A stretch of DNA of 64,000 nucleotides from Lepas anatifera (lineage: Eukaryota; Arthropoda; Thecostraca; Lepadidae), in assembly GCA_034440635.1 (NCBI GenBank), contig JAOTON010002222.1:1-64000 (forward strand), given 5' to 3'. The position numbers and the translations under genes are program-made. The notes beneath the pieces are model-generated. The model saw only the letters and a program-made list of their open reading frames with translations, was not told the origin of the DNA and searched no databases. This document shows positions 23,442 to 34,732 of the stretch, piece by piece; the stretch's first letter is position 1; each line of letters starts with the position of its first letter.

Positions 23442-23455
23442 AGAGCGTGGTCAAT
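23442..23455. repeat. Right 14-bp target-site duplication of the LINE
   Basis: Identical to 17255-17268 and placed directly after the element's A tail. Confidence 0.85.
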
Positions 23456-23572
23456 ACCACACTGCCACCACAAACCCAGGCGGGTAGGCAGGTGCCTGAA
23501 GATGGTAGAAGAGTTTCCATACCATAGAGCTGATGCCAACGAGCTTCAGCCGCCAACTGTTCACAGCACTCC

Positions 23573-24456
23573 ATGAGGTTCAGGGAGACTCACAGCGAGT
23601 CATCTGTTCTACTGAGGCTGTTTCCACAGACGCTGAAATATGCAATCAATGACTCTGACTCATTGTTTCAAGCCGGCTCCAGCAAGCTCAAGCTAATTAC
23701 TGGGCTGATTTGCTTGGTACAACTGATTATGTGTGATGTGTTCTATGAGACGACCGTCGTTCTGCTAGAAGAAGTGATAGAGAAGTGGCTTGCTGAGCTT
23801 CATTCCCAATTCCCTTCATAGGCAATGAAGCTTCAGTTTCATTATCTCGTCCCCTACCCATCCCAAATACGCTTGCATGGCCCTCGGAGAAGACACCCCA
23901 CCATGAGGAGGGAATCAAAACACCACGAAACGAAGTTTTTTAAGCTCTTCTAAAAATTGAAGGAATGTGATTTCATCAATGGCGTCGAATCGTCAGTTGA
24001 AGATGTGTATTGCCATGAACGATGAAAACTTTCATATCTAAGGACTGCAAGGCATCAATCCACCCCACTGAAGTACTCAATGAGGAGAAGGGCAAAGAGC
24101 TGAGGTTGGGATCGGCACCAAGTGGAACATTCCGCCAGGCCTGCTTCGCTGGTACCATGTATTGCATTGGCGACGTGCTTGCAGTGGATTCACCGGATTT
24201 TGAAGGCAATCTGACTTTAATGAAAATTGACTGTGTCTTGGCTGAAAGTAGTGGGTCTCAGTTTGCATTCATCTGTTTCTCCTGCTCCATTCTTGAAAAA
24301 GGCGAAACATTAGAGGCATTCAGGGTGGAAATAAGTGACGAAATAAAGCAAATTAAACCCTGCCAACTTCTGAGCCACCATCCACTGGGTATGTACACTG
24401 TCCGCAATGAAAACTCAGTGACATTGAAAGTGTTCTACCGCCGAGTCCCGATTTAG
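23573..24456 (+). pseudogene. Unassigned transposase-like C-terminal remnant
   Basis: Two open pieces, 23573-23821 and 24022-24456, are in the same orientation. The first is helical (ITGLICLVQLIMCDVF ... LLEEVIEKWLAEL). The second encodes a beta-rich stretch (NLTLMKIDCVLAESSGSQF, then FRVEISDEI, PLGMYTV, VTLKVFYRR). I do not firmly recognise the gene. The layout resembles the C-terminus of large uncharacterised transposase-like proteins common in invertebrates. This is a weak inference. No catalytic part is visible, and the join between the pieces is unproven. Confidence 0.3.
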
Positions 24457-24824
24457 TCACGCATCGTCTTTGGCTGTATTTCTTCTGGCATTGCAAGACT
24501 GCATATTCATCGCACGACATCAGGTGATTTCCTTATTTCAGATTTAAGTGTGCACGTGTTTGCTCTTAGACGATGACACTTGTTTTGCTTCAATTCAAGA
24601 GCTCCTAAAAGCTACTGCTGAGTAGGTATACCGTTTGGTCGTCGTCAAACAAAATGTTAAATTTTTGCTTCAGTTAGTGACATTGGCCGATCTAGGAGCA
24701 ATGTGGGGAGAGCACTCGGCAAAACATCGTGAAAATTTTGACTTCGAAGACAGCTTTGAAAACTTTGTTTTTGAAGAAAATCTGGCAAAAATTTGCCAGT
24801 TTGGCGGTCCAAGGGATAGTTCAC

Positions 24825-24880
24825 TGTTTTAGGGGCCAGGGCTCTTTTGCCCCCTCCCCACTATAGATCCGCCAATGTTT
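24825..24880. repeat. Half of a TGGCGGAT-type MITE
   Basis: GGGGCCAGGGCTCTTTTGCC followed by ATAGATCCGCCAATG resembles one end of the 5877-6056 element. The other end is not seen. Confidence 0.35.
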
Positions 24881-25166
24881 AGTGAAAGGTATGTCTTGTC
24901 TGGTTTAAAAAAGCAAGGATACCATTTTTTATTTCAAATATTAATATCTGAACTGCGAGTTTTAGAACTTACCTAATGGGCCGCAGTCCCACTCTTCAGC
25001 ATGGACTGCAAGTGCCAGCCCTGAATTATCATATGCAATGACCATTAAAAAAAGCCAACAAGCTCGGCTGGTCCGTATGATAGAGTTAATAATCTGATCT
25101 TTCTTTTTTCGCTAAGATGCTACTAAGTTTTTTACCGGAACAAAAAGTGTAGTGTAAAAAAGTGTA

Positions 25167-25346
25167 ATGTACCAGGTGCCGTGCGGGTCGTGTACGAAAT
25201 CGTACATAGGTGAAACAGGAAGGGGTCTAAAAACGAGATTAAAAGAACATAGAAGAGACCTTCGAAACAACTCAGAATTCAGTGCATTTGTCATACATTC
25301 CATGAAAACAAATCATCTCCCAAACTGGGATAGAGCTAAATTATAG
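25167..25346 (+). pseudogene. Penelope-like element GIY-YIG endonuclease fragment
   Basis: A 59-codon open piece encodes YQVPCGSCTKSYIGETGRG, then LKTRLKEHRRDL, FVIHSMKTNHLPNW and RAKL, before TAG at 25344. This is the CxxC plus GIY-YIG-type motif and downstream helix of the endonuclease at the C-terminus of Penelope-like retroelements. No reverse transcriptase precedes it, so it is a 5'-truncated remnant, the commonest form of these elements. Confidence 0.7.
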
Positions 25347-25749
25347 CAGTTTGTAAAAACAAAGATAATAGGAAAGCTAAGAAGCAGCACATATAGCTAA
25401 AAATGATACTTTTAACCTTAGGCCAGGCTTCATGAAATGGCCAAAATCTGCGGCTGTATTAGGAGTTGGTTAAGCAAAGAAAGAGAAATAATAATAGTTT
25501 ATATAATAATGACAAAAACAATAATGATGATAAAATAAAAATAGAGCATTATTTAGAACAATGATAAGTCTAGAATGTCTAATATCAAAGCTTGCTTGTG
25601 TACATTATAGAATAATTCAAGAAGCATCATTTGAATATCCTCAAAAACGGTGCCTTTATAGTTCTGTTGCACGATAATTTTGCACAAAAATCCAAACGAT
25701 GAAACTGCTGCATGTCATGGTGCCGGGCTCCTTATCCCTCCTGCCATAG

Positions 25750-26445
25750 ATGCTGAAGAAGACAATTTTTGTCCAAACGCGTTCATCTGTCTGCTGTGTT
25801 GGTTTAATTGGGGGATGTGAAGTTGATGCAGTGTTGGATACAGGGAGCCAGTACAATCTCACTTGTCCTAAGGCTGCTGCTCAGCTTGGATTGCGAGACG
25901 AGACAAAGCAGTCTCCTAAGCTTGTAACAGCTATAGGTGATGATGTTTCACCTGTGGGAGTGACCGAAAAGGAGTTGAAGATGGACGGTAGGTTGGTTTC
26001 TGCTGAGTTCTTGCTGGTTCCAGGATTGATTGATGATGTCATTCTGGGCCTTGAAACCCTGAGTGATCTGAGTGTGGCGATTGAGTGCCAGACAGGAAAA
26101 GTGAAGCTCAAACGTCTGTCAACTGATATGACGGCCTAGTTCCCAGAGCTGTTCAGTAAGGAGCTTTGGCACATAAAAGGGGTGAGGTACCATATCAAGA
26201 CTGCGGGAGCGCCCGTAACAAGCCGGGCATACAGGGTGCCTCTGCACTATAAGGAAGCTGTAAAAACCCAGCTGAGGGACCTAGAGGAGAAGGGTATCAT
26301 CGAGAAGATCACATCGTCTTATGCAAGCCCGATGGTTGTCGTAAAGAAGCCCGATGAGGATCTGCGAATTTGTGTTAACTACGCTGCTCTCAACAACCAG
26401 ATGGAGAAAGATCCCTACCCCGTTCTTTCGCTTGAGAGCATCATG
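25750..26445 (+). pseudogene. Gypsy-type LTR retrotransposon pol fragment
   Basis: One reading frame runs from 25750 to about 26445 with a single TAG at 26137. The first part is a retropepsin-like protease with the catalytic DTGSQ and the late motif DDVILGLETL. The second starts with FPELF and holds the N-terminal reverse transcriptase motifs YRVPLHYKEAV, LEEKGIIEKITSSYASPMV and VVKKPDEDLRICVNYAALN. It is cut off before the catalytic YxDD, where SINE-like DNA begins. No LTRs were identified. A dead fragment. Confidence 0.75.
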
Positions 26446-26454
26446 GTCAAAAAT

Positions 26455-26645
26455 GTGACGGCCGCCCCGCTCAAGTCACCCTCTGACCAGTCAGTTCCCA
26501 GCCGACCCACGTCGGGTAAACTACTGAGCGCCGGAGCGCCTCAGGGGAACCGATCCCAAGCCTGGACATGCACTGCCATTGAATGTTTCTGAGCAGCGGG
26601 CCGGAGCCCAACGCTCTACCAACTGAGCTTCTGGGGCGGCCAAAA
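26455..26645 (-). mobile_element. tRNA-derived SINE
   Basis: Reading from 26645 downward, AGCTCAGTTGGTAGAGCG is a strong box A, and GGGATCGGTTCCCC sits where a degraded box B would be. It directly abuts the truncated Gypsy fragment. Confidence 0.5.
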
Positions 26646-26649
26646 TAAA

Positions 26650-28680
26650 TCTTCACGGGGAGATGATGTTAGCCTTGGGGGCCGCCCCATTTGCAGCGTG
26701 CTTTTAGGGGCGGGATCGCGCGCCATTTTTTTCTTTTACTGAACGTGACATCTCCGAAAACTAAAAAAACATGTTAGATGCTTTAAGTTTTAACGCCCGA
26801 GATCCACAACTGGCGCCTCAGAATAACGATTGGTTCCTCGAAGATAATGATTCAACCCCACGAGGCGAACTTTGGGGGCTAGGGGTGCCAGGTTGGCCAT
26901 TCTGTGGCCGAATATCTCGAATTTGGCCTTTTCTATCGTGTTTGACCCCGCGATTTTTTTCGGTTAGCCTTCTCTTGGAATTTGCATTCTTTGGCCCCTT
27001 TTCAAGCAGCTGATACATAGGCTATTTTTTGTCTGTCCTTTGGATAAGTATGACTTCTTTTGGCCTTTCCGCCCTTGAATAAGATGTTCTCACACTAGGC
27101 GGTGGGAGCGAGGGACAGAACTTCGTTAAAAACACGACCACGGGTACGGCGGTCGCGGAAAGCCGGTTGCGAAGGATGCGATACTATACACACCCTTCGG
27201 GTGAAAATTGTATCACAAAGTGCGCCCTCTGAGGCTTGCCCCCCCCCACAGACGGAGATCGTAGATCTGCCATTGTTCAAGAGCAAAAATTCACAGTTGG
27301 AAAAACAGGAAAAATATGAAGCATTAATGGTGAGTGGGGCGGCTAAGATAATTGATTTGCTAACAGATTTTCTTGTTATATGGATGCAACCATTTGATGG
27401 CCACGCGGGACTGGAAGGACATTCCTGGCTTCGTATTAAAGGTAGCGTGCTAAAAAATCCTTGAAATAAATATCAAATTGTAAATAATTAATTTGTAAAA
27501 GTGATACAAGAGTGCGATGTCGTTTTTCTGTGGGCACTGTTAGGGGTTGTTTTAGCCTCAAATCGGTCAGAAGCCGATGTCTTTTGTGGTATTTATTGGG
27601 TCATTCTAGTGAAAATAAAATGGACCCTTTTGTATAACTCGGTTTGGCCTCTTTCCGCCGACAAAACCTGGCAGCCCTGATTGGGGGACCCTCTAGGCCA
27701 ACTCTGAGGCCCAATGAGACCGACACTTGGGAAAACTGAGAACAACTATTGGGGCACCCGGGGCCAACCCTTAGGCCCCTGAGACCAACGACTGGAACCC
27801 CTGAGAATAACGACTGGAGCCCCCCCAGGCCAAGGTTGTATCCCGGAGCCAAACACTGGGGCAGCCCAATGCCAGCGCTGGGCCCCCGAAGCCATCGTTG
27901 GGGTCCCCAAAATAAGTGAGTGAAAAAAATGAGTAAAAATAGAAAAAGTGAGTGGAAAATTCGGCTTCCCGGGGTGTCGCTCTTCACTCCGCACACTGGG
28001 ATTTTTGACACTAATGTGATGAAATGTGATGCAATGTGATTTCATGTAAATTCCTTAAAATTTAGGGATTCAGTTGCTGCAGCGAGACCGATAGTGTATT
28101 TCCCTCTTGTCTTGGTATAGAGGTGCAAATAGCTAGTAATATACATTTATGCCAAACTTTCACTTGTCATATGTAAGCTCTGGGCCTCCGATTTTATGGA
28201 TTCAGCCTTTTGGAAAATTTATAATGTCTTACGGCGGACGACGGATTATCGTGGGACGTTAAATCAATAAATACAAATATCGTCGCTTACCTGCTTCCGT
28301 CCGTTCCATGTCATCCATCTATAACTAGTATTTTCAGATACGGGCAAGGAAATGCATGGGGGCGAAATGAAAAAAAGCTCGCCAGGCAGTAAAATGACAA
28401 GTAAGCTTATATCGTATAAGTCAGCTATTATGGTGCTTCCTGAAGAAGTCAAGTTTGGATTCTTACCAATGAACGCTCATTTACACACATTGTTGATATC
28501 ACCCAGACCGTTCTTTTCTTCAGATATGGTCCGACCTGGCCTGTATGCAGGCAGAAGAAGACTGGGAGCGAGGAGAGGGAAGCTACACGAAGGAAAGGGA
28601 GACAAATTCTGGCGAAACTTTGAAAACTAACGGACACCACAGATTCCACGGGCAAGTTTTGACGTTTTAATAATTTACTG
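26650..28680. other. Gene-free stretch with degenerate minisatellite
   Basis: No exon chain or domain is visible. At about 27660-27920 a loose repeat recurs (CCCCTGAGAATAACGACTGGA, GGCCCCTGAGACCAACGACT, GGCCCCCGAAGCCATCGTTG) with a unit of roughly 25-35 bp. Similar phrases near 26815-26890 suggest a second, more decayed piece. About 27915-28020 matches the dispersed repeat at 16975-17090. Confidence 0.4.
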
Positions 28681-28689
28681 TCACCCTGG

Positions 28690-30010
28690 TAGGGATCTTT
28701 TGCAGCCCCTCCCCTAAGGTTTTCCCGAGATGTCGGAAAACAGCGGTGCGAAGCGCCGTAGTACTTGGCAGTTATTTGCTTTTCGCATCTTTTCCGTAAA
28801 TTTCAAGTCCAGGCCATGTCCAGTCAGGTCACTGGGTTACGTTAAGTGGCCCGGTGACCTGGCACCCGTTAAGGTAAGTGACCCGATAAATGGTGCATGA
28901 ATGAGGGTATGTCAAATCGGTTGATGAGATTCATGTCGCATAATGAAGTCGCCGAGGATCACAATATGCGTTGACGGGATTTCTAAAACTGATATATCAG
29001 GCTTATGTACGGGATTTGTACATTGTAAGCACGTGAGAAGATTTTGAATTGCTTTTATCTTAGTACGTATCTACGTACGTCCCTGATCAACTTGATATGT
29101 CAATAGCGTGTATTTGCAGCCCATTTCGAAGGTTGAATTTAAAAATTTCACCAGCGAAATTTGGTAGATCATCTTAGGTCAATTAAATATTCGATATTTT
29201 ACCGAATACATGTTTAGAAAACAGTCCTTAGGTGGGGTTAAGCAAAGATAGATATTTCATTTATGACCATTCCAGGTCACATTGGGTCAATTATCTGACC
29301 AAAAATTCGGTTAATATATAAAGTTGACCTAGCATGGTAAAACCGGAAATCATTTGATCCGCATTGATGATATGATTACAGTGGTTCCTCATTAACGGTC
29401 ATATCATGTTCCATTTATAATTTCTTAGTAAAAGAAGAAAACACTCCACAGTATGAGGAAGAGTATCGTACTCGACCTTAATTGACGTCAACGTGTATAC
29501 TTAAACTAACTTGGTAGCCATACCTGTTAGCAGCAGCTTTCAAATGACCGCGGAAAAATTGTCCAATGCTGCCTCTTAGATATGGACAAATTGCGTCGAA
29601 ATCTAAACAGAAGATGCATGATAATATCTCCGGAGGTCAATTACTACAATTTCTAATTTTCGGTGACCATGCACATCACCCCAGCCTTTGACCTCACCTG
29701 AAATTGGATGACACTATAATGAAAGAACCTTTCGAGCGCAGCTGAATGGCGCGGGGAAAATATTTCTAGCCATCTTATTTTTTCAGATAGACTAATATGT
29801 TTTGTAAGGACATCTCATTTCGGAACTTTGACCTAATTTGGCCTCATGTTCACCTCCTGACGAATAAAATAACGGAAGTAATTGCGATTGGGACGAGCGC
29901 TCGATTGCTCTTACGTGTCTTCCTAGCTTGCTTGGTATCCTAGTTGGGATCTCCCCCCCTTCCCCCACCAAGTCGAATGTGACTTTTACCCACCTCCGGG
30001 GCGAAGGTTA
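28690..30010 (+). repeat. AGGTCA-rich repeat, copy D (diverged)
   Basis: It begins with a GC-rich hairpin remnant (AAAACAGCGGTGCGAAGCGCC) and CAGTCAGGTCACTGGG. Spaced GGTCA/TGACC half-sites follow through 29860, and it ends near CCACCTCCGGGGCGAAGG. It is longer and more diverged than copies A and E and probably contains small insertions. Confidence 0.45.
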
Positions 30011-30185
30011 GAAATTCAGATGTATAGGTGCGTGGTTTTGGGAATGGCGATTGACTTTCTCATGTAACGTCCTTTTCGCGTAACTGCCAGTTGTCTTTTC
30101 CGAGTACCCTGCTAATAATAAGGGTATGTTCACTAATACTTTTTGCTAATGCTGAGTCGTTATTTTAGTGACGTCATTGGACCTG

Positions 30186-30255
30186 ATGATTGATTGATTG
30201 ATTATTGGGTTTTAGGGGCGCGCCAACCTGCAAGGTCATATAGCGCCCATAACAC
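30186..30255 (-). repeat. LINE 3' tail shared with SINEs
   Basis: On the minus strand: GCGCTATATGACCTTGCAGG, then TTGGCGCGCCCCTAAAAC, CC and (ATCA)n. This 50-bp tail matches those at 56450-56517 and 38205-38255, and the ends of the SINEs. Confidence 0.65.
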
Positions 30256-30647
30256 TTCTCTGCAGTCAAAGCTTATAAATTTGTCTGTCTTTAGGGGAAA
30301 GTAAAGTCTCGTCTACAGTGAACTAATATTTACATTAAAGAGTGACTCTTTCACATCGTAGTTATGATTCTCACTGCACGGATGCATGGTCACAGATTCA
30401 AACAGGTTTACCGCGCCGGCAGGCGCCCGGCGCGGGGCGCCGGGGCATCACTTCCGGCGCCCACCCCGCGCCAACGGACCCAGGGGCCCGGGGGCGCGGG
30501 GCAGCCTAGACGCCGGACCCAAGCCCGACGTCTAACGGAGGCCCTCCCCGTCGCTCCGAGACTTGAAAGGCCCCGGAGCGAAAGGGAGGACCCGCCAAAT
30601 CGGCGCCAGGCGCCTATCAGCGCGGTTGACTACCACAACACACGCTT

Positions 30648-33600
30648 TTAACCAGGATCAAATATTATCGTAAAGTCAATGTCTCTAAGATAGGACAGCA
30701 CCCGTTCAACCATATTGGAGTCACGGCCGATCAATTCTAAAAGTGTGGACTCCCTGCCGGTGCACGCCAAAATGCAAAGACCTGCGTCTAGCATATTCCG
30801 GACATGAGACCAGCACGTGTCGGACCGACAGGGGCGCCGCACATCGCTGACATTGTGGTCGAGGTTCGCCGCATAACAGATATCGGTGAGTGGCCAGCGT
30901 GTGGCCAGTCCGCAATCGACACAACGCCACCTCCTCACGGCGGTTAGGCCGCAGCGAGGATGGCCACTCACCGATCTCAGGTTTGATAACTTTCAACTTG
31001 TTATTTATTATATTATTCCATTGTTCTTGCCATACACTGCGAAGGTGGGTACATATATATGGGTACAAATCTCTAGCGGGGATTCGTTGCGCACGCCTGC
31101 AGGGCCTACGGGAAGCACGTCGGGCCGCTGCGTCTGCCGCTTCATTCAATTGTATTCCAACATGACTTGGGATCCAGCAGAGTGTTACATACTTTCCCAG
31201 TCTGGCAAGGCGGGTTAAGCGCAGGACAATGTTTAAAACAAGTCCATCACTTGGGTTGAAACCACTCACAGCTTGAATGCTGCTAAGGCTATCGGTGAAA
31301 ATAACGTATTTCGTGGCATCACTAACTTCGATAAAGCATAGAGCCTTATCCAAGGCGGTGAGTTCAGAGGTGAAAACCGATGCAAAAGATGAAAGTGAGA
31401 AATTTCTTGTTACTGTATCCGTAACAAAAGCGCATCCCACTCCAATATCAGTTTTTGATCCGTCAGTGTAGAACGACACATGATCTGCATACTGTGCAAT
31501 GTGTTCGAGCGCCAATTGTTTAAATTCAGTAGGGATAGTATCGGATTTGGTTTTCCCTGCGAGAGTCATGTCGGTTTTTGGGCAGATAAGTTCCCAAGGA
31601 GGGATGTCTGAAAGCTCGCTATGAGTCACAACACTCGGCTGGATACCACTTTCGGCCGAGAAACGTTGGACGCGTACGCCCAGTGGGATTCCTCTTTGCA
31701 CGTTCACAAACAGCCGTAGCATGTTCCGCGAAAAAACTGCGTTATATGTTGGGTGTGACGGAGACTGAGCCAGCTTACAGGCGTAACGCTGCCCGAGCAG
31801 GCGCCGTCGCAATGCGAGAGGTGGTTCATTTGCTTCCACCAACAAGCTGGAGCACGGTGTTGTCCTAAACGCACCTGTGGCCACTCGGAGTGCACTATGG
31901 TGAATCGTATCTAAACAGCGTTTAGCTGATTCCGACGCAGAATCGTATACAAAACAGGCGTAATCCATCTTGGAACGAACAAGAGACCGATAGAGAATGA
32001 GAAGTGTCTTCCTGTCCGCTCCGTACGATAGACGAGATGCACATTTCAAGGCATTCAATGATTTAAAACACTTGTCACGTATATTCCTAATGTGTGCGTT
32101 GTATGTCAGCCGTTTATCAAACGTTACTCCGAGAAACTTTGCTGTCGGTTGGAAAGTGATAGTTTTACCGCGCAACGATACCATAGGTTCCGGACAGGTC
32201 CTGCGCCTGCGACAGAAATGAACACCAGCGGTTTTTTCGGTCGAAAAATATAATCCATTTTTACTACTCCAGCGTTCCAGATGGTTCACGGCCAGCTGGA
32301 GCTGACGGGAAAGTGCCGGCGTTGTTGAAGCCTTTGCCCATACTGCGATGTCGTCCACGAAAATGGATGCCTGAATGGAAGGTGGGAGTGAATGTGTGAC
32401 GTCATTTATGGCTAGAGCGAAGAGGCAGATACTAGAGACGCTCCCCTGCGGAATGCCTTCTTCTTGATAAAAGGTGTTTGAGTATGTACCACCTACTCTG
32501 ACACGGAACGTCCTATCAGTCAAAAAATTTTTCATAAAGAACCCCATCTGACCTCTGATACCACACTTATGCAACTTTAAAAGGATACCATGTCGCCACG
32601 CTGTATCATAAGCGGCAATGGCGTCAAAGAAGACGGCTCCCAGGTGACGCCTCTCTTTAAATGCAATTCGCACTGAGGTGTCAAGTGATACCAAGTGGTC
32701 CACCGTACTGCGGCCTCTACGAAACCCACACTGGTTGTTATTGATGATGCCCCGGCTTTCCAAATACCAAACGAGTCTTACATTCACCATTTTTTCGAAC
32801 AACTTGCACATGCACGAGGTAAGCGAGATCGGCCTAAAGTGCAAAGGGTCCAATCCAGATTTACCAGGTTTAAGGATTGGTATCACTATAGCCTCCCGCC
32901 ACGCCGGTATAAATTCGCCGGACTCCCACATCATATTGAATGAGGCCAGCAGTACCCTGAGTGCGCTCTGCGATAGTGCTTTAAACATATCATTGTGAAT
33001 TAAATCCGGGCCCTCGGCCACAGGGTGGAGCCCACGAATTGCTGCCGCTAGCTCATGCAAGGTAAAGGGCTTATTGTATGACAGTGTGCTGGTGGTTCCA
33101 AAATGTATACTTTTCTGTTCAGCTAGGGTTTTATATCGCATAAATGAGACATCCTCCCTAACTGAACTACAGCGCTGTGCAATCGCATTTCCTATACAGT
33201 CGGCTACTTCTGTTGGATTGAATATATTCCTACCACCAATCTGCAGAGTTGGTAGTGGTGTGGAGACCGACCTACCTTCGATACGGCGGATTTGACCAAA
33301 CACTTGAGACAATGGTGTAAATCGATTCAGTTTACCTACGTATTCTCTCCAACATTTTCTCTTAGCTTGTTTTATTGTAGCCTGCAGGCGGCTCGAGATT
33401 TCCGATACATATTTAAGTTTTGCTGAGTGGAATTTCGTTTAAACTGTCTGTAAGCGCGCCGCCGCTCTCGGACAGCGTCACGGCATTCCATGCTCCACCA
33501 CGGTACCGGTGGTCGCCGAGGGTTTTTTGATGTTCGCGGTATAGAAGCATAAGCAGCGTCTCGGAGGATAGCTGTAAATTGGTCGACTGTGAACGGTGTT

Positions 33601-34375
33601 TGGGTTGAAAAGGTTTCCAAAAAGTCATCCACGAGGGAGCTAAATAAGGACATATCAGCATTTTTCATCTTCCAACGTTGCGGTCTCGTGCCTAAAACAG
33701 ATGTGTTGTCACAAGTCACTAAAACAGGGAAATGGTCACTTCCCATGGGGTCACTGCACACAGCCCAGCTAAACAGAGCAGATAGCTCTGGGCTGCAAAG
33801 GCTAAGATCCAATGCCGATTCCCGACCGGATGGAATAGTAAGATGTGTTGGTGCTCCGGTGTTTAAGATACAAAGGCTCACACCCTGGATAAAATGATCG
33901 AGGTGCCGACCCCGAGAGTTAATATCTTCACACCCCCAAGCGGTGTGGTGAGCATTAAAGTCTCCCAAGAGAAGGATGGGCGGTGGTAGCTCAGATATAA
34001 GCAAATTTAGTTCACGAGTGGGCATGTCTACCCCAGGGGGTAGGTATATAGAGCAGAGCGAAATCTGCCTTCGAGCGATATATATACGTGCTGCCACGGC
34101 TTGCAGCCGTGTTTGGAGTGATATTTGCTTTGCTGGTATATAATTATTGATTGCGAGAAGAACACCACCGTGGGCGACTGGGTTACGTTCTAAATCCTTT
34201 CGAAATATTGAAAAACCTGTAAGGGAGAAAGGGATCTCAGCTGAGAGTTTAGTTTCTTGCAGGCATATAGCTGCCAGTCCCCTGGATCTTATAAAAGCCT
34301 GGAGATCCCCGGCGCTAGTGCGAATTCCACGACAGTTCCACTGCAGAAACGTGTTAATGATGGGGGTGGAAGTTA
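30648..34375 (-). pseudogene. LINE ORF2: endonuclease, RT, RNase H, frameshifted
   Basis: Reading on the minus strand, the endonuclease begins LQWNCRGIRTS, then CLQETKLS, LLGDFNAHHTAWG and GSDHFPVLV. A one-base shift near 33390 separates it from the RT frame (33312-30721). That frame has FRPISLTSC, FFDAIAAYDTAWR, GIPQGSVSSICLF and the active site FVDD near 32355. RNase H follows with FYTDGSKTD, SELTALDKAL, VIFTDSLSS and WIPSHVGIQLNEAAD. Another shift near 30750 separates LSVRHVLVSCPEY from the last 40 codons, ending IIFDPG. RNase H at this position is characteristic of I/Jockey-group LINEs. The copy is dead. Confidence 0.8.
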
Positions 34376-34732
34376 GGGTGAGCGCCTACCAGAGCAGCTA
34401 CTTGCTATTTCCAGTATGGGCCTCCTTGCCCATAGGTTTTCTTTGGGGGCGCAGAGGGCACCCCACTTTGCCTGGGTCGAGACGATGCCCCAGGCCTAGA
34501 TGTCCCTATTGATGCTGCTCGGGCTTTAGAAGGTTGTGGCTGGCCTGGAGGAGTCCCGGATGCCACACGTTTGGTGGGAGATCTTCCCCTAGTGCTATCC
34601 TCCCTCCGTGACCCCTCAAACTGCTTCCTGACAGCCGCAACCGACGTCGGCGGCGGTGGGGGTGGCGGAGGTGGCTGATTATCGGACAGAGGAGAAAAGG
34701 CAGGAGTAGAGGGCTGACCGTCAACAGAGATT

